DNA from: Candidatus Binatia bacterium
GTDB lineage: Bacteria > Desulfobacterota > Binatia > UBA12015
Length of the DNA stretch: 64,000 nt
Assembly: GCA_029243485.1 (NCBI GenBank)
Contig: JAQWRY010000007.1
Location: 1 to 64,000 of the forward strand
Direction: 5' to 3'
Shown here: piece by piece, positions 61,909 through 64,000 of the stretch
Position numbering within the stretch: position 1 is the first letter of the stretch
Layout of the letters: every line of letters starts with the position of its first letter
Made by a program: the position numbers and the translations under genes
Notes under the pieces: model-generated
Database searches by the model: none
The model's input: only the letters and a program-made list of their open reading frames with translations
What the model was told of the DNA's origin: nothing

Positions 61909-62886
61909 GTGGCGAGGGTGGCCAAGCCCCGTCACCCCGCCGGGCGAGCGTTTCGTTTCTTTCTGGCCTTCGCCGGCGTGTTCGCGTTCGTTGCGTTCGT
62001 CGTGACGTTGTTGCCGGGAAGCCCCGGGGGCTCGCTCTTGCGGACGGGCGACTTGCACGTCGCTCTGGTTCCTCTGCGCGGTGAGATCAGCCGGTCGGAT
62101 GCCTTCGTCGAGACTTTGTCCGACCTTCAGAAGGACAGCTCGGTCGGCGCGGTCGTCGTTCGTATCGAGTCGCCCGGTGGCGCGGTTGCGCCGTCGCAGG
62201 AAATGTATGACGCGGTTCTTCGTTTGCGCGAAGAGAAGCCGGTGATTGCCTCTTTGGGCTCCGTGGCGGCATCGGGCGGGTACTACGTCGCGTGTGCCGC
62301 AGACGTGGTGGTGGCCAACCCGGGGACGCTTACGGGCTCGATTGGTGTGATCATGCAGCTCACCAACCTCGAGGGCTTGATGGACAAAGTCGGGGTGCGA
62401 GCCGAGATCGTGACCGCCGGGACGCAGAAGGACATGGGGTCCCCGTTCCGGAGCTTGTCGGCTCCCGAGCGGGCCATCTTTCAGACGATGGCCGACGAGG
62501 TTCACACGCAGTTTATCGACGCCGTTGCGGTCGGTCGCGGGATGACGCCTGAGGCGATGCGTCGCGTGTCGACCGGGCGAACGTTTACGGGAGAGCAGGC
62601 GCAGGGGCTGGGCCTCGTCGACGAGCTCGGTGGGCTCCATGAGGCCGTTGCGATTGCCGCGGCGAGGGCCGGGATCGAGGGTGAGCCCGTCGTCGAGAAG
62701 GTCTCCCCCCGGCGCGGGCCCTGGTGGATGCGGGCTTTGTTCTCGGACGAATCCGGCGTGAGCGCCGGTGGTTCGGCCCTCAGCCACTTCGCCGATTCCC
62801 TCGCGACTCTTGCCGGGACTTCCGGGGACGAACGTACCCCGCAGTTTCTGTGGCGCTTGCCCGTCGTGACCGAAGGGCTTCGCTGA
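61909..62886 (+). CDS. sppA: Signal peptide peptidase SppA (short form)
   Basis: A 325-residue membrane-anchored serine protease cutting leftover signal peptides. One N-terminal membrane helix (FRFFLAFAGVFAFVAFVVTLL), then VRIESPGGAVAPSQEMYDAV, nucleophile Ser in GSVAASGGYYVACAAD and the probable catalytic Lys in TAGTQKDMGSPFR. GTG directly abuts the rpsA stop. Confidence 0.9.
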   Translation: MARVAKPRHPAGRAFRFFLAFAGVFAFVAFVVTLLPGSPGGSLLRTGDLHVALVPLRGEISRSDAFVETLSDLQKDSSVGAVVVRIESPGGAVAPSQEMYDAVLRLREEKPVIASLGSVAASGGYYVACAADVVVANPGTLTGSIGVIMQLTNLEGLMDKVGVRAEIVTAGTQKDMGSPFRSLSAPERAIFQTMADEVHTQFIDAVAVGRGMTPEAMRRVSTGRTFTGEQAQGLGLVDELGGLHEAVAIAAARAGIEGEPVVEKVSPRRGPWWMRALFSDESGVSAGGSALSHFADSLATLAGTSGDERTPQFLWRLPVVTEGLR

Positions 62887-62914
62887 TGCACTACCGCCAG
62901 ATCGGAGGACGAAC

Positions 62915-63280
62915 ATGACCAAGCGCGAACTCATCGAGACTGTGGCCAACGCGCGGCCGCTCCTGCCGAGGCGGGACGTCGAGACTCTGGTCAACGCTGT
63001 GTTCAAAACTCTCTCGGAAGCTCTCACCCGTGGGGAGCGGATCGAGATTCGGGGCTTCGGTAGTTTCATCGTGAAGCGGCGGAATGCGCGTGAAGGGCTC
63101 AACCCGAAGACGGGCGAGGCCGTGTCTGTGTCGGCGAAGCGGGTGCCGTTCTTCAAAGCTGGCAAGGAGCTCAAGTTGCGCGTCGACAAGAAGCCCGGCG
63201 ACGTCGGCGACGAGATCGCCGAGACGAACGTCGCCCTCGGCGAGGCGACTGCGGTCGGCGCACCCGGCGAGGAAAGCTAA
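62915..63280 (+). CDS. HU/IHF family DNA-binding protein (IHF beta-like)
   Basis: A 121-residue histone-like protein: MTKRELIETVANARPLLPRRDVETLVNAVF helices, IEIRGFGSFIVKRRNAREGLNPKTGEAV beta-arm with the intercalating Pro region, and VPFFKAGKELK. The order rpsA...ihfB is common and favours IHF beta. A C-terminal tail of about 27 acidic and Ala/Gly residues exceeds the normal length of about 95. Confidence 0.92.
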   Translation: MTKRELIETVANARPLLPRRDVETLVNAVFKTLSEALTRGERIEIRGFGSFIVKRRNAREGLNPKTGEAVSVSAKRVPFFKAGKELKLRVDKKPGDVGDEIAETNVALGEATAVGAPGEES

Positions 63281-63281
63281 G

Positions 63282-63770
63282 CTGTCCGAGAGCGTACTCT
63301 GGGCGCCGTGGCGTATGAGCTACGTCGTCGGGGAGAAGCCGGCGCCGGACGCCTGCTTCTTCTGCGATCTCCCCGGGGCCGGTGACGACCGCGAAAATCT
63401 GATCCTCGCGACCGACGACCGGTGCGTCGTCATGATGAATCGCTACCCGTACAACAACGGCCATCTGATGGTCGCTCCCCGGGAACACACGGCGGAGCTC
63501 GGCGTCCTGGACCCCGAAACGTACGCCCACGTGATGGAGATGTTGCGCCGGACTGCCGGAATCGTTCGCACGGCGCTCGCCTGTGACGGGATGAACATCG
63601 GGCTGAACCTCGGGAAGGTGGCCGGGGCGGGGGTCGACTCGCATCTCCACTGGCACATCGTGCCGCGGTGGAACGGCGATACGAACTTCATGCCGGTCGT
63701 GGCGGAGACCAAGGTGATGCCGCAGCATCTCCTCGCTTGCTACGACCAACTCGCGCCGCACTTCGCTTGA
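63282..63770 (+). CDS. HIT family hydrolase (start codon uncertain)
   Basis: About 162 residues of a histidine-triad nucleotide hydrolase or AP4A phosphorylase-like protein. It opens with the conserved WAPWRMSYV, a zinc-type CFFCDL, NRYPYNNGHLMVAPREH and the triad SHLHWHIVPRWNGDTNFMPV. The conserved WAPWR lies upstream of the first ATG (63315), and no ATG, GTG or TTG precedes it closely in frame. A CTG at 63282, just after the ihfB stop and behind GAGGAAAG, is the likely start. Starting at 63315 would remove WAPWR. Confidence 0.85.
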   Translation: MSESVLWAPWRMSYVVGEKPAPDACFFCDLPGAGDDRENLILATDDRCVVMMNRYPYNNGHLMVAPREHTAELGVLDPETYAHVMEMLRRTAGIVRTALACDGMNIGLNLGKVAGAGVDSHLHWHIVPRWNGDTNFMPVVAETKVMPQHLLACYDQLAPHFA

Positions 63771-63774
63771 GCCC

Positions 63775-63817
63775 GCCGGGCGGTTGCTCCGGGTTGCCCG
63801 GCCTAGCCGGTTGCTCC
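63775..63817. repeat. Hairpin and 10-base direct repeat after HIT gene
   Basis: GCCGGGC (63775-63781) and GCCCGGC (63796-63802) can form a 7-bp stem with a 14-base loop, and CGGTTGCTCC occurs at 63781-63790 and again at 63808-63817. There is no U-rich tail, so an intrinsic terminator is doubtful. Confidence 0.35.
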
Positions 63818-63858
63818 CATAATGCGCTTCCGCGCCGATGGCGCGGGGGGAGGTGCTG

Positions 63859-64000
63859 ATGGCGAAACCTACGACCCTTGGAGAGTTGCGAGCTTCTGGC
63901 TACGAGCCGACAACGGTCCGCGCGGAACTGCGGCGGAACCTGAAGGCCGCATTGATCGACGGCCGATCGATTCTTCCGTCGATTCTCGGGTACGACGACA
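63859..64000 (+). CDS. Mg-chelatase/MoxR-like AAA+ ATPase, 5' part only
   Basis: Forty-seven codons are visible from ATG 63859, behind GGGGGGAGGTG. The sequence MAKPTTLGELRASGYEP, then VRAELRRNLKAAL and ILPSILGYDD matches the N-terminus of the magnesium chelatase subunit I-like AAA+ family found outside photosynthetic bacteria, in which a P-loop follows shortly after. The gene runs off the window, so motifs cannot be checked. Confidence 0.65.
   Translation, partial: MAKPTTLGELRASGYEPTTVRAELRRNLKAALIDGRSILPSILGYDD

Noticed and set aside
60457-63189. 910-codon open frame antisense to rpsA, sppA and ihfB
   Set aside because: Spans three well-defined genes on the other strand; low-complexity translation.

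Overview
The window is GC-rich chromosomal DNA from a Gram-negative bacterium with a lipid A outer membrane. Gene order (yebC-ruvCAB, a complete gspC-N type II secretion operon, bamA-skp-fabZ/lpxA, LpxI instead of LpxH, pheA-hisC-tyrA/aroA-cmk-rpsA-ihfB) and the dense ATGA/GTGA stop-start overlaps fit a lineage formerly placed in the Deltaproteobacteria, probably an uncultured one. This assignment is inferred from gene content; no 16S gene is present.

Layout. 1-1790: edge of a mobile element, with an IS91-type transposase cut by the window start, integrase-arm-like repeats and an orphan 3' piece of a tRNA-Thr gene abutting the end of rlpA. 1786-5722: rlpA (minus), then yebC-ruvC-ruvA-ruvB. 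5795-9433: an NtrY-like histidine kinase followed by a protein joining an NtrX-type receiver to LpxC. 9530-10158: a decayed exported beta-helix gene. 10166-21961 (minus): gspC to gspN. 22133-28530: lysS, a Lol ABC permease and ATPase, bamA, skp. 28553-46378: a long lipid A, Kdo and core operon (fabZ-lpxA fusion, lpxI, Gfo/Idh/MocA, lpxB, msbA-like, acyltransferase, waaA, lpxK, epimerase, heptosyltransferase, sugar kinases and glycosyltransferases, rfaE1) running into yicC, gmk, a RelA/SpoT protein, ridA and rpmB. rfaE2 lies opposite at 49989-50501. 50591-63770: a divergent phosphoglucose-isomerase-like gene, mutL, miaA, the aromatic amino acid block, cmk, rpsA, sppA, ihfB and a HIT protein. 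At 63859 the start of an Mg-chelatase-like AAA+ gene runs off the end.

How it works together. Most of the window builds or exports the outer membrane: lipid A synthesis, LPS core, Lol, Bam and type II secretion. The most striking feature is that the committed lipid A enzyme LpxC carries a phospho-receiver and sits directly after a transmembrane kinase, in the position where ntrX with its AAA+ and DNA-binding output would be expected. This suggests phosphorelay control of LPS synthesis at the enzyme itself. Other domain fusions (FabZ-LpxA, LPS kinase-glycosyltransferase, TyrA-AroA), an isomerase-like protein with altered active-site motifs, and a gspD without an ordinary start codon next to a nine-G run also merit attention.
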